From contig NOWV01000049.1 of NCBI GenBank assembly GCA_003344405.1, forward strand, positions 62,001 through 126,000: a stretch of DNA of 64,000 bases, given 5' to 3'. A program made the translations under genes and the position numbers. Positions 51,201-63,735 of the stretch are shown in pieces; the first letter of the stretch is position 1, and each line of letters begins with the position of its first letter. Source of the DNA: Trichoplax sp. H2 (lineage: Eukaryota > Placozoa > Uniplacotomia > Trichoplacea). The notes beneath the pieces were generated by a model that saw nothing but the letters and a program-made list of their open reading frames with translations, was not told where the DNA came from and searched no databases.

Positions 51201-54200
51201 AAATTTTCTTTACCCAAATCACATTTTAGCAACTGATATCACAACACGGGTTGTCCTTTATGAAATTAACCCGCCTCGCCAATCTTCTTGACGTCATCGA
51301 TAAAAAACTAAGGTACAATTCGTAATCGGACATCGAGTTGGCGATCTAAAACTATTCCAAATTTGACTTTAGCCACCAAAAATTCTTTTATGGTTTTGTA
51401 GATGCGATATTGTAAGTGCTATTGCAACCTCCCTTCGATCGGAAAATATTATCACAGCAAAAGGTTTTGAGGAGCTTATAAAATCTAGGTTGGAAAAGTA
51501 TCATTTTAACCTCTCTTGTGTACTGATTTCATGCTCAAGATTACTGTTCGTGCTATTCTTAGAAGCTTCCTTCTGTTGTCCGATTAATGATTGTATTGTA
51601 TTAATAATAAATCTTAATTAGACCTGAGAAAAGTGACGATATGAATGAATTTAACCTTTATAAACAAATGGACGATGCAAGTAAGAGCCCATAATTTGTT
51701 CATAATAGCTTTACATTTAATTAATACGATTAAATATTGCAATATCTTTCTACCGGATATTAGAAAGCTATTTGGATCGGTTACTACAGGTGAATATGCA
51801 TTGTAATTTATAGATAGGCACTACTTATGTATTCATACACAAGTTTCGTAAATAATGATTATACATATTATTATTTAATTCAGTTAATTAACGCTGGAGA
51901 CATCGTCGAAGTTCGTTCACAAATAAACTACTTTATTGATCATATGGACGTTGTGCTTGCTACTGCCGCTTGTAGTGGCTGTATGAAAAATTTAGCCTTG
52001 GCATTAATAAGGTAATTATTTTAATCCATCCAATTTATGTATAATTGGAAATTTTAACATCAAAGTCACGTTTGAAAAATTATGATTTAATCCATTTTTA
52101 ACAGGTTAAATGACTCCATTAAAAGGCAAACATCAAGAGGAGATCATTTGCAATTGTTTGATGTTACCTTCATTTTGCTTTGTTCTGTTATACAACGATA
52201 TGGAAAACAGGTTTGGCTAGTAGCCCGTAGAATATGTATATTGAATTCTTGTAACAAAGTAAATCATAAATTCATAGTCCATTTTTCTTTTAGATTTTGA
52301 CGGATGATAATCAATCGACGGTGAATTCATTCTTTTATCAATGGGCTAATCAATACTTACATGAAGAATACCCTTTTGAGTCTCAAGCTCAACAAGTTCC
52401 TAAAAGTGCGAGCATTTCAGTACCCTGTACTCCAACACAATCAATTTTAACTATGGCTACCGACACAGTAGATTCGATGTTAAGTGTTTTCACTAAGTCA
52501 TACGATACTGAGTTTGACTATTCAAATTTATACCAAATGTGCATGATGGCGAGTGGTTTTGTTAAGGAAATTATTAAACCTTGGCATTTAAATTTTATTA
52601 GTGAATCAACTGTCAAGGTATCGAAAATTATATAATCTTGCTATTAATTGCTAATTTTTACCTTGTCATGCTGGAATGGATACGTTTCCATTGATATTAA
52701 CTTGGTCATGATATGATTTAGCAATATTTAGACCGTCTAAAGGGAAAAGCTTCTTGTCTATCGATTGCAATTTATGCCGCCTGGTATAAAATTGCACTGA
52801 GAAGTTCTTCATCGGAGCGTAAAAAGTGCTTTAGGTAAAACGTTTTATCCGATAAATTGGTATTATTAATTGCGTTCGAATGGGTTATAGTGCCCTACAG
52901 ATAATTCATCTTATAAGTTCCTAATTGTCTTGATAGTTGCCTTAATCATATTATGGAGAATTTGAAAAAGGAGGAAGCGGAAAATGCAAATGATAAAAGC
53001 AGATTGAATAAGTAAATTTATCATTGTTATTCCTCGTAAAATTTTAAATCATCGTTGCCATAAAAAATGACCAGATATGCTTTTTTGCCAAAGATTGCAA
53101 CTTCAACGAGAAATCTTGTCCAGAATTTGTCCAGAGAATTCTCTCATTGAAGAGAAAACGCGAAACAATTCAACTCTTGGTAAATTTTAATATTCTTTTA
53201 ACATTATGTACTTTTAGCTTATTATGTTTACGACGCTTACATTTTAAAATTGCTATTTATGGGTGTTAATATAATTAGCTCCTCTATTTTTAATTGTGTT
53301 AGTTAACAGCTGCGGGTCTGATGTATTTATGCAATCGAAAAATTCCCCTTATGAAGTTAGAAATTATCTCTTTTTTAATTGTGTAAAAATGTGAATTACA
53401 TTGCGGTAAATTGACTGAGATACTTTGCTCTACCATGTGCCGTAGATTGTATCCGACATTTTTTCGGAGTTTATGACGAAACGTTGGCTAGGCTGTGCAC
53501 AAATAAGTAATATTTTTAAGCTATGGTCTGCCACATCTTCTGATTGGTTCTGTGAGGCATTACTTCAGGTATGGCTATTTTTACGTTGTAGAGTATTTAT
53601 TATCGTATTACGTGACTTATATAAATTAACACACTGTAGATGCTGAATGAAGATCGCGGAAAGGATAACTGTATTATGATAGGTGAGTTGTAAATTCTAA
53701 GTGTCATTGTGACCGATTTGAGGTTTTTGGGTAATGTCAGATCTCTGGATAGCTTATATGCTTACTATTTGTTTCAATTTATTTTAATGTAAAAGATTAG
53801 TACTAATATCTATTTAGATATATTTTCGTAAGTTTTTAAATCGATAATCGTAAAAAGTATTAATTGAACGTTATCTATATGACTTTTGTCAGCTGATGCA
53901 ATAGCTTGTTTAACTCTGATTCATCCAACTGAATTAATACCAACGGTTTTTGTACAAGTAATACAACATCATTTAAAGCCTACAATTCACCAATGGAAGG
54001 TACTTTCAGTTTCAGTTCTTTATCTGAAAAGAAAGTTCTGATCTACCGATAATGTTTACTTTTTATTGTATGCTTCCATCCAATCTAGGCGCGAGCTTTG
54101 GCTCATGTGTTGGTGAGATGTATGCAATTTGGCCTCACTTATAGCGGGGGTACGGTAGACTCTATTTTTAACATCTATCTTTGCAACTGTTGTATTTTAC

Positions 54201-55128
54201 CATTGAAGCTGTTACAAGCAATTTTACTATTTTTTAGATTACAACCCTAACAGTATGTTCAAGCTTGGCAATATAAATAAAAGAGGAAGAAGTGAATCTT
54301 TGTCGGAAACTGTGAGTGAGCTATCGTCTTATTTTATCAATGAGGGATGATTAATTATAACACTATGATTATCTTGTTATTACCTGTATTTCTTATCATA
54401 AAGAATTCATCTGCCACCAACGGCGAGAGGTAAAGTAGGATATAAAAATTTTAGGAATTATCTTGAATTTGGCTGTAGTGGTACTATTAAAAATATTAAA
54501 ATATGTCGTGTATGATATATTTTAAATTAGGCCACCGAAAATTCAACGGGTTGATGAACCGTTTGATTCAAGTAGTGAAGCAAGCTTAGCTATATACTGT
54601 ATGGAAACTGCGATGGATACCGAATCTGTGTTAGTCGAAAATGGCTACGACGACAATAGAGCAGAATCCTGCTTTGGGAAAGTATTTATTGCAATACTAG
54701 GTAAATCTCTGATTAAGGCACTTGTTTATATATTCAATTTGTATTTATAATGTTTATTTTTTCCTTTTGTGGTATCATTAGAAACGTTACTGCTAAAGTT
54801 TCGAGAAATATTCGAAAAAAACCACATTGGACCGTCAGTAACATTTGCTATGTACTTTCTGCAGCGGTATTGCTTAACTAACATGGATCTGTTCTTAAAG
54901 CCTGGTTTACGCAAGCTGGTATGTAACGGATTGAATTGTTAATGCAATAAGGCAATGTTAAAGGCGTATTAAAGTGCCTTTTCGTTATTGTAGGCGATCG
55001 ATCTTATCCCTTTAATTCCTGGACAAGTTAGCGTAGATTTATTATTACGGCTTCATGACTTAAACTTGGAAGAGCATCGGAGGGATTGCGCGAAATATTT
55101 AGCATATCCTCAAATGATATCAAAGTGA
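48286..55128 (+). CDS. MED24: Mediator complex subunit 24
   Basis: A Mediator tail-module subunit that links activators to RNA polymerase II (family knowledge). Exon 1 (48286-48433) has LIRCWKERWKPSRWAMKVRKFL, matching the MED24 N-terminus. Exon 48716-48798 has IFIGTIPNELLLSYMNYATT; then 49307-49345 (LISHTTFYSTIAQ), 49462-49535 (LVDFSKPRCMNRILELV), 49659-49758 (DLAKALLSLLSWLQTV), 49973-50069, an exon ending 50285 (LGEQLCEVDM), 50453-50549, from 50674, about 50835-50952 (INPCDFFVELYRACLTAI), about 51071-51117 (LPKIIKALLRRSFMQ), about 51405-51490 and about 51890-52012. Further exons are near 52105-52210, 52295-52617 (STVNSFFYQWANQYLHEEYP), 52725-52830 (KASCLSIAIYAAW), 53450-53570 and 53890-53998. 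The last are near 54540-54700, 54780-54918 and 54995-55128, with TGA at 55126. Not every junction was resolved, but order and spacing follow the family. Interior helices diverge strongly, as usual for this subunit. Confidence 0.88.
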
Positions 55129-55884
55129 CTAAGTTATTAATGATACCAAAAATGTTGCTAACGACTGTAATATACTGCTGATAATACGTTCACCTCGTAT
55201 TTAGTTCAAGTAGGTTGATTATATAACCTTTTACCATGATCCCTTCTCATTTGCACCTAATGCTGACAATATTGTTAAAAAGCTTGTACAGTTTTGAAAT
55301 ATTACATTTTTTCTAATGCCCTCTATTAATTAATGATCTACTGTACAGTATAGTATACAATCTAATATTGTATGCCGTGTTATTAATGAATCTGTCTGTT
55401 CTCAAGATTAGACCAATTCAAGATATTCTACATAAGTACGTGCACTGTCAGCTTGTTTACGTTGCGTTAGGCAGATACACAATATGACGAATTTATAATT
55501 GACACGCCATAATCGTACTGCGGCTGTATTGTTAAACTCATGATGTCTAAATGTGGTCGATACAAATACATGGTAATCTAGGCTTCTTCTCAACCCTCTT
55601 AAGACAGTTATGGAGTCTGATGATCTACAGTAGAAACTGATACTTGTACCAGCTTACAATTTTTTTATTTTTAAGTAGCATTTTGTAGTTGTAAAATAAA
55701 CTCAATTGTAAGAGATAATAACTTCGTGCAACTGCCTAGCTCTCTCGAACTGCATAAATCATAATGTCACGCCTTTATTATTAAATAAGAATATCATCAT
55801 CACTCAATGAGCGTTCCATAAAGAAATACATTGTTGAATAGATCATACTATGTGATAGGCGTAATCGAATGTCCAGTATTCCAT
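55129..55884. other. Tail-to-tail interval between MED24 and TMED
   Basis: About 755 bases between convergent stop codons. No coding block is recognised; the frame at 55408-55593 (-) is short and unrelated. There is a single CTGTACAGTATAG element near 55342. Confidence 0.55.
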
Positions 55885-57908
55885 TTACACGAGTTTTTTA
55901 GCTTCAAAAAATCTTTTCAAATTTGTCATCTGCCATATCCCAGTGGCGATAAGAACCAACGTTTGTGCAACTGACCACCACAATACACGGGTATTGGTAC
56001 TATCACTAGTTGTTCGAAATCTTTCTTCTCTAGACTGTTGGTGAAGGAAGGAAAAGTGACTCATTTGACATATGACAACTTTGTAAAAAATATCCTGAAC
56101 TACTGGTTGATAATTAATACTGTAGCACATAATACGAGTATAAAATCAACTACTAGATGCTTCATTAATCCTACAGTAAATAGACACTAGCAATTGACTC
56201 ACCCTTTGGTATCCCTGTTCTTTAGCAATTTGATCGGTTTGATCTATTAACTGCCTTAAGCGTATCTGCAAATCTGATAGCTTTTGTTTCTCGGCCATAT
56301 TACCATAATCGTTGGCATGCTCGCCAATGGACATTGCTAAATGGACACGCTACAGAAGAGAAAGGAGTCATTAGCTTACCAAGTATTAAATATTAAGATC
56401 AAAAATTCTTAAGTTCAGGTAGAAATTACAGATTACAATACAATTCATGAAGTTACTCCTCTATTGCATATAGTTATAGAAGGTGGACAAGATAGGAACT
56501 AGTTTTAAATTCGAGAGCGTATAGAATTGTTCTATTATTTATGGATTAATTAGCAGCGGAAAAATTAATTCAGCTAAGGTAACACAGCTATGTTGAAATA
56601 AAAGATTTATCATTCATACTGTTTAGCATCACTTTGCAAATACAATTTGTAGAAGTATAGGGTTTTGTTTCAACTTGATTCGAGTTTTGATAAACCCTTC
56701 TCGTAAGTATGGCACAAATATAAGCTACCGTAGTTCTAGTGGCATATGATATCTCTGAAGTAGTATGAACCGAATAGAACAAGAGATGGAAGTTGGATAT
56801 CGTTTAGTAGGTTAATACAGTATATTTGCGTTGATGTATTACGATGAATCAATACAAGGCATAGCTGGCTTAAGCAGACCTTGATGAAGTAAAATTAGTA
56901 GTGGCCTGCTTGCAGGCTCTTTACCAATCATTTTAGTTATACGTATAACTTACCAATTTCCCGCTGTTGAACCAACCGCGACTACTGTTAGAATATAAGC
57001 AGATTACATGCTCTCCAGAAGTATGTGAAGTGAAAGTTATCCTGCCTTTAGCTTCATAAAATTTATTGAGAAGCATCTTTTTGCTAGGGTCTTTAACATC
57101 AACATGGATTCCAATGCCAGGACTATCTTCTAGATATTTTTGTTGTTGTTCATCGAATTTCTGAACACGGTAGTTGACTATATTGCAGTATTGGCATCAA
57201 GCATAACATAACCATGAGAATGTAGACTAGTTTTTACATTGGTTGATAAAGTTACGGTACATGATACGTATGAATAAGATTGTGTTCAATTTTTTGAACT
57301 CATTATGCATTATCGACCACTCTACAACTGACTGTTGGCTATTCATTCAATTGTAATGAGTTACTGTAAAATTAAGATTAAGACAGATTAAGATCAAGGT
57401 ATCGTTAAGAATTGAGAGTAAAGTAAATCATGCGATCATCTGCGTAACAGGTAGATTTGGATCCTTGTTATGACGTTGGCTTTGCATGTACAAAGTGACA
57501 TTTGAACTAGGGTATGAAAAAACAATTCTAGATATATACTGTACCGTACTGTAGGCGTACATTTAATATAGCAATCCGTCACTTTCTGGTACGATAGCAA
57601 AGTAGTACAGAAAGAGTAGTTTTAACTACCGATTACTACTTGTAGTTACAATTTTTGATTGGGAATTTTTTGAATTGGTGATGGCCAGTTTGATGCCACG
57701 TCATAAACAGTACGCTAATGAAGTTGGTTTATTATTTGCCTAATCGACTGGGAGGACAAAACTTACCCATGACCATCGTTTCCTCCGGTATTTCCTCAAT
57801 AAAACATTTCTTGGAGCTTTCCTTCATATGAAAATATAAGCAATCTACAGAGCATACTAAGCTAAGCCATGTTATCATTAATAATTGAACAAGTCTTTTC
57901 ATTGCCAT
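55885..57908 (-). CDS. TMED9: p24/emp24 family cargo receptor, TMED4/TMED9 (alpha) type
   Basis: A COPI/COPII vesicle cargo receptor cycling between ER and Golgi (family knowledge). Four exons join in frame: 57767-57908, 56954-57177, 56203-56349 and 55885-56034 (220 codons with stop). Visible features: signal peptide ([23 protein letters not shown]); GOLD domain from [20 protein letters not shown] through [14 protein letters not shown] and [20 protein letters not shown], with the paired cysteines; coiled coil ([20 protein letters not shown]...[14 protein letters not shown]); then [20 protein letters not shown], a membrane helix, and the cytosolic tail [11 protein letters not shown], with the FF export and KKxx-like retrieval signals. 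The tail and REERFR..STN identify the alpha subfamily; TMED4 is equally close. An upstream in-frame ATG would add a hydrophilic leader, so the ATG at 57908 is preferred. Confidence 0.94.
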
Positions 57909-58167
57909 CTTTTGGTCCAAGTGGAATGCAGTTCTACGTCGTTGAAGAAAGTATTCCAAAAGGAAAACGATTGTCTACAAATGGCGTACGGCAACAAACG
58001 CTTTGAGAGTGAGTGTGCGAGCAACCAGTACAGTGTACAGTATGTCGCATGGAGTACAGTACAGAGTACGGTAAATTGTGCAAGACGTACTGTACAGTAC
58101 TGTACTGTACTGTACTGTACTCCGCTGTATGATTTACAGCCTACGTTACTATACTGTACTATGACAT

Positions 58168-58960
58168 TGGCAGGTGAAAAATCGCCAATAATACTGTATT
58201 GAGTACCGGCTACTATACTGTACAGTACTATAGAAATGTTGACGTGTACAAAGTGGCCGAGAAATGGTGACTGATTTCAACCAAAGCAAAATCCCCCCAA
58301 ATGTTCAGAACTTGAACCAATTGCATGCCAAGCCATACAGCAGAAATCCAATAACGCCAATCCATCGTTATAATTGAAAAATCATTAACAATACTGTATT
58401 GAGTACTGTGCTGCTATACTGTACAGTGTACAGTACTGAGTAATGTTGTACAGTACACTGTACTGTACACCAGTCTGTGACTTGAGTGATTTTACCGTAC
58501 GGTACAGTACAAAGTGATCGAGAAATGGTGAATGATTTCAACCAAAGCAAAATCCCCCAAAATGGACAGAACTTGAATCAATTGCATGCCAAGCCATACA
58601 GCAAAAATCCAATAACCCAATCCATCGTTATAATTGAAAAATCATTAACAATACTGTATTGATTACCGTGCTACTATACTGAGTAATGTTATACAGTTAT
58701 AATTGAAAAATCATCAACAATACTGTATTGAGTACCGTGCTACTACAGTGTACCGTACTGTATGTACAGTACGGTACACTGTACACTGCACATCAGTCTG
58801 TGACTTGAGTGATTTTACCGTACGGTACAGTACAAAGTGATCGAGAAATGGTGAATGATTTCAACCAAAGCAAAATCCCCCAAAATGGACAGAACTTGAA
58901 TCAATTGCATGCCAAGCCATACAGCAAGAATCCAATAACACCAATCCGTCGTTAGAATTG
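58168..58960. repeat. Three full and one partial copy of a ~250 bp tandem unit
   Basis: Each full unit has GAAAAATCRYYAAYAATACTGTATTGAG, a variable GTAC palindrome run, TACAAAGTGRYCGAGAAATGGTG, TTTCAACCAAAGCAAAATCC, CAATTGCATGCCAAGCCATACAGCA and ATCCAATAACRCCAATCC. Units start near 58168, 58376 and 58705. A partial unit of about 70 bases, without the downstream half, starts near 58637. The GTAC part varies most between copies. Confidence 0.85.
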
Positions 58961-59451
58961 GTGTACGATGTTGCACTTGTACAGTGTACACTTTGAGTCG
59001 GACCGTGCCACCCTCTTTGCAGGTGTCTCTTGGCATTACTGATTCTATCAAGAATTCAAGATACGATCAGGAGACTAGCGAGACGATACATTACTAATTC
59101 TATCAAGATACGATCAGCAGACTGTCGAGACGATACGCACTGCTACAAGTACTATCCATGATAGCGAAAGGATTCAAACTGTTTGATACGATCTCACGGT
59201 GGTACAACTGTTGGTACTGGTCCAAGCAGCTATCATGGATTCCTACTGTACTGTACAGCGCGCTCTTGTCCATTCTAGTGTTACATCCTTCCCTATTTCC
59301 CACATCAACAGCCATCTTGAATCACTTCCACTGTGTGCAAATGATGTCATGGTCACACTATCCGTCCGGGTTTACCCTGGCTTCATCAAGTTAGTAAGAG
59401 TAACTTACTGTTTGTGAAGCTGATCAATTTCAATTAGTTTATTAGAAAGTG

Positions 59452-60045
59452 TTGAGCTCACAATATATCAGCAACGTGACGGGGTGTAGGACTACTGAGT
59501 ATACTGCATGTGATTCCATCCGATCCGAAAAAATAGGATGCAAGGCTGTGCAATATGAAGGCAGACGATCAAGTGGCGAAAGTGATGGAACTGAATCAGG
59601 AGTAGTCTAGAGTCAAGTATCCAATCGACAATACTGTACAGTATATATTGTTGAGCTCACAATATATCAGCAACGTGACGGGGGTGTAGGACTACTGAGT
59701 ATACTGCATGTGATTCCATCCGATCCGAAAAAATGGGATGCAACGTTGTGCAATATGATGGCAGACGATCAAGTGGCGAAAGTGATGGAACTGAATCAGG
59801 AGTAGTCTTGAGTCAAGTATCCAATCGACAATACTGTACACTATCCACCATACTGTACAGTATATATTGTTGAGCTCACAATATATCTGCAACGTGACGG
59901 GGTGTAGGACTACTGAGTATACTGCATGTGATTCCATCCGATCCGAAAAAATGGGATGCAACGTTGTGCAATATGATGGCAGACGATCAAGTGGCGAAAA
60001 GTGATGATGGAACTGAATCAGAGTAGTCTTGAGTCAAGTGTCCAA
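59452..60045. repeat. Three tandem copies of a ~200-220 bp unit
   Basis: Units starting at 59452, 59651 and 59870 each begin TTGAGCTCACAATATATCWG. They continue with CAACGTGACGGGGTGTAGGA, GTGATTCCATCCGATCCGAA, GCAGACGATCAAGTGGCGAA and CAAGTRTCCAATMG, and are separated by ATACTGTACA-type links. They are nearly identical, hence recent, and lie just upstream of FAM136A. Confidence 0.9.
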
Positions 60046-60274
60046 TAGGCTAGTTTGGTCGTGACAAGGCGCTAGTCGAACTGTCCGACCGTCCGAGTCG
60101 AGTGTCTCTTCTACACTTGTGTACACTTTCCACTATAGTGTACAGTATACATTATCGACTTGGATTGCAGCCAAAGTGGCCTTACTGAGTCAGCGTAGTC
60201 TGGTAGACAGACCGGTAAGTGCACATTGCATCATCTTAGCCATTGGCCTGGTGTCCATCTTTGATCGTTGGTTA

Positions 60275-61838
60275 ATGATGGAGAGTGTTGCATCTCGTGC
60301 ATCCGCTGCTTTGGAAGAAGTTGTTAAAGAAGTGGAAGATCGCTATATTCGAAAATTACAGGTCAGTTTAGCCATAGCAGTGGAGATAGACGATGCGATC
60401 ATCATCTGATGAATGACGACAATTCATCATGATCAATCATCAAGCACGATCGAGACTAACTGGATGGCCAAGAATGTCTCTTTTCTCCATAGGCAGATTG
60501 TAGAATGGTGTCCTGTGTGGTCGAGGTTATTTTCCCTTCGATCGGTCTGGATAGTCAAAACTTTGATCATGCGATAGCCGATTGATTGATTGATTGAGAT
60601 AGTCTTGGCGATAATCTATAGCCACTCAATTTTCATTGATGTGATCGTAGCCCAATTGAACTTAGCATGTATTGGAGATGTGTGTGCTTAAGGTTAATGG
60701 GACTTACTTTTGTAGGGCAAAGCTTACAGATGTTGTGCAGCTTGTTGTGAAAACAAATCTCTAACTGGCCATCTTGTACAAGATTGCGTAACCAATTGCG
60801 TTAGTGATGTCAATAGGGCTCAAGAAATTTGCAATCAAGAATTTGGTAACTTTCAGGTAAATATGCCTACATCATTAGATCGCAATAGAGTTACCACTAC
60901 TATTTCACTAGTACTGGTATTGAAATGACTCTTATCATCAGATCTTACTTTGCTCTAGTAACAGTCCTTTTCCATCATGTCGATAGTAATCATTTAGCGC
61001 AAGCAGAATGGCTCAACGCATTTGCCACGTACAATGCTAGGCAAATTGTTAGGGTTATAGTCTTGGCTTTAGAATTGCCATTAAAAATAGTGTAAACATA
61101 CACGAACGACGATGGTGCATGTCTCGATCTTAGAAGTGGAGGATTACCGTACGATAATCTTTCAATCCTATTTTACAGTATGGATTCAATCGGCCGGCGA
61201 TCAACCTTTTAGCATACAGATGACTAGGAAAAACAAATGGTAGAGCAAGTGACAGATCCTTTTCATAGTGCATTGCTAGTGTACAGTACGTATACTAACC
61301 TAGGTAGAATTACCTTACGATTAACATTCGTACAACTTAATGGATAATCATACAGCAGTGTGAGCTATCTTGAGAAAGTTATCGAACGTGACGATGATGT
61401 GCAAGCCAGTCTGCATGTTGCGCCTGCAATAAATAGCTATCGTAAATCGCGGTCGATATCAATATCATTGCTCTGAATAATCTCCTTAGTCATACAGTAC
61501 TAAATTATGGACCGTATATTCGGTGGATCTTGCTGAGCAACCGGTGTTATTGCATACAGTATTACAGCTTTGTCATTTGTTCTCAATGGTTTGATATGAT
61601 GGGATAATAACACTATTGATTTAATCGCTTGCAACAGGAACGACTTAATAGATGTGCGCTAGATTGCCAAGATAAAATTAAAGACAAAATGAGTAGCAAC
61701 ATGAATGACGTAGAAATGTCTAAATTAACTAAACAGATGGAACAATGTTTTAGTGAATGCGTCGATACCCGAATTAAACTTTTAGCCAAAATGAGGAAAA
61801 GGCTAGCGTCTCAGTTGGATAAAATGGTTGATTTCTAG
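60275..61838 (+). CDS. FAM136A: FAM136A-like mitochondrial protein with four CX3C motifs
   Basis: Three exons join in frame, 60275-60361, 60716-60856 and 61638-61838, giving 142 residues against about 138 in vertebrates. Start MMESVASRASAALEEVVKEV, then ENKS- and NRAQEICNQEFGNF-type helices. Four CX3C motifs are visible: CAACC, CVTNC, CALDC and CFSEC, which matches the FAM136A/DUF842 family (twin CX3C, thought to act in the mitochondrial intermembrane space). The frame is open upstream of the start, but conservation begins near the two ATGs at 60275 and 60278. Confidence 0.93.
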
Positions 61839-62263
61839 TCATTGGAGTACTATCAAGTCTTGGTTCTGAGATATATGGATTATTATTTCCTTTCTAACCT
61901 TTATGGATTTAAAAATATCGCATGTGCAATGCTCAAATCATTAGATATCCTTGCTAACTGTCTCGAGTACAAACTTTTTTATGTCGTTCACGCGGACTTT
62001 CTTGATCTTTTGGATCCAGGTCAACTGTAATTTTGCATATATGGATAATATGATACGCTTTTCTGGATTGTAGATGTTATTTAATTTAAAAGTGAATTGA
62101 AATATACATACAGTACATCAGTTTCTTGTCGGTAAGCATTTTTAAAGTTGATGCTTTTAAATTTTTTAAGTTATAGCATTATAAAGTTCCTTCATGAATA
62201 ATTTTGTTGTGACGCAATTAGAGTGAGTTTCTATTTTCTATTTCCGTTATAAATTGAGTCAAA

Positions 62264-63275
62264 TTTTTTTTCGGCAATGTTGAACATCAATATAATATCA
62301 TGTTCAGTGACACTTTAAATCGATGCGACTATAGGCAGTAGTTCACATCCCAATTGATATGTTAATCGTTGATTTAAGAATCCTCCACTGATAATGGTAA
62401 TTAAATCAAGAAAATAATTTTTTCTCACGGCTTTGTTACACGTATATTGCGATAATACTGCAAGTGGTAGAAATCAATCTATGATAGAATTACTTCATCA
62501 TAAGGCTTATAATTTAATATTTGAAGTTTATATATTGTCTACTCCATTGGAATTTAGTTTTTTAAGGCAGATGAAGTATGTTCAGAAAAGTTCTTTCCAG
62601 TCTACTTACTAATTGTGCTACACGACAATTACGCATTAATTTAATTCTCACCCAAGAATAATCCGATGTATTGTAAAATGGAAATCGATGCCCTAGATAA
62701 CTGTCTANNNNNNNNNNNNNNNNNNNNTTTTTTTCGGCAATGTTGAACATCAATATAATATCATGTTCAGTGACACTTTAAATCGATGCGACTATAGGCA
62801 GTAGTTCACATCCCAATTGATATGTTAATCGTCGATTTAAGAATCCTCCACTGATAATGGTAATTAAATCAAGAAAATAATTCTTTCTCACGGCTTTGTT
62901 ACACGTATATTGCGATAATACTGCAAGTGGTAGAAATCAATCTATGATAGAATTACTTCATCAGATAAGTTGTAAAAAAATGATACTTATACACAGTATA
63001 AACTACATACTTACAATATAAATCTTGTAAACCTTGCTTTTCATTTTCGATAGCTAATTAATTACATCACGCTTATAATTTAATATTTGAAGTTTATATA
63101 TTGTCTACACCATTGGAATTTAGTATTTTTAGGGCAGATGAAGTATGTTCAGAAAAATTCTTTCCAGTCTACTTACTAATTGTGCTACACGACAATTACG
63201 CATTAATTTAATTCTCACCCAAGAATAATCCGATGTATTGTAAAATGGAAATCGATGCCCTAGATAACTGTCTAG
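62264..63275. repeat. Overlapping contig ends around the gap at 62708
   Basis: Sequence from 62728 (TTTTTTTCGGCAATGTTGAA) repeats 62264 onward to the end of the left contig (CCTAGATAACTGTCTA, found again near 63274). The right copy has an extra block of about 110 bases (62963-63072) and scattered substitutions, as two alleles would. Confidence 0.85.
62708..62727. other. Assembly gap, 20 N
   Basis: Exactly 20 N, flanked by the overlap described for 62264-63275. Confidence 0.99.
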
Positions 63276-63514
63276 AAAATAGTCGGCAGTATTAACGGAA
63301 TTTTATGCAAAACTAGTTTATAAAGTACAGTACAGTATATGCACAGTATTATCCGTCGCTTTCTTGATTTATCTCTATTTACTAACGTACTAAATTGTTG
63401 ACTATCTGACATCTCAAAGATACTGAAATCACTATGATACAGATTCAACAAATACAATACTAGAATTCTTTTTTCTTGTAATAAATAATAAATACAGTTT
63501 TCGTTCTTGAACAA

Positions 63515-63735
63515 ATGAACGATGAGAATGATATTTTAGAGTAAGACCAGGTGCGCTGTTGCTGTAGTATGTAAGACTTTATAGTTATTTCAGGAAGTTA
63601 ATCACGGCGCAGCATTTTACAATAACTTTTTTAGCTATTCTGCCGGAACCTGTTATATTCTACAGCTCCGTCTTCTATGTAATCTCAGTCGTAGTGCCTA
63701 CATTATCCAGTAGATATTTCCTTTTCGAAAACTAA
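63515..63735 (+). CDS. Possible first exons of a further gene (weak)
   Basis: ATGAACGATGAGAATGATAT encodes MNDENDIL and ends at a good donor (GA|GTAAGACC, 63540). After an acceptor CAG at 63593 the frame continues as KLITAQHFTITFLAILPEPVI and further hydrophobic residues to a stop near 63735. The implied intron is only 53 bases. I recognise no family; a membrane protein starting at the window edge is possible, and chance is equally possible. Confidence 0.22.

Larger units (their letters stand above)
57909..60274. promoter_or_regulatory. Shared 5' interval of TMED (-) and FAM136A (+)
   Basis: 2.4 kb head-to-head interval made largely of GTAC-rich sequence (58030-58130, 58215-58230, 58415-58480, 58740-58790, 59620-59650, 59830-59865, 60120-60150) and two tandem arrays listed separately. 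Open frames here (57885-58202, 59158-59394 and others) translate repeats and match nothing I know. Confidence 0.55.
61839..63514. other. 3' flank of FAM136A and gap-flanking duplicate
   Basis: AT-rich sequence with no recognised gene. The 62-codon frame at 61842-62030 directly follows the FAM136A stop and is probably 3' UTR. The rest is dominated by the duplicate around the gap at 62708. Confidence 0.5.

Noticed and set aside
61842-62030. 62-codon frame after FAM136A
   Set aside because: It starts four bases after the FAM136A stop, has no family and is probably 3' UTR.
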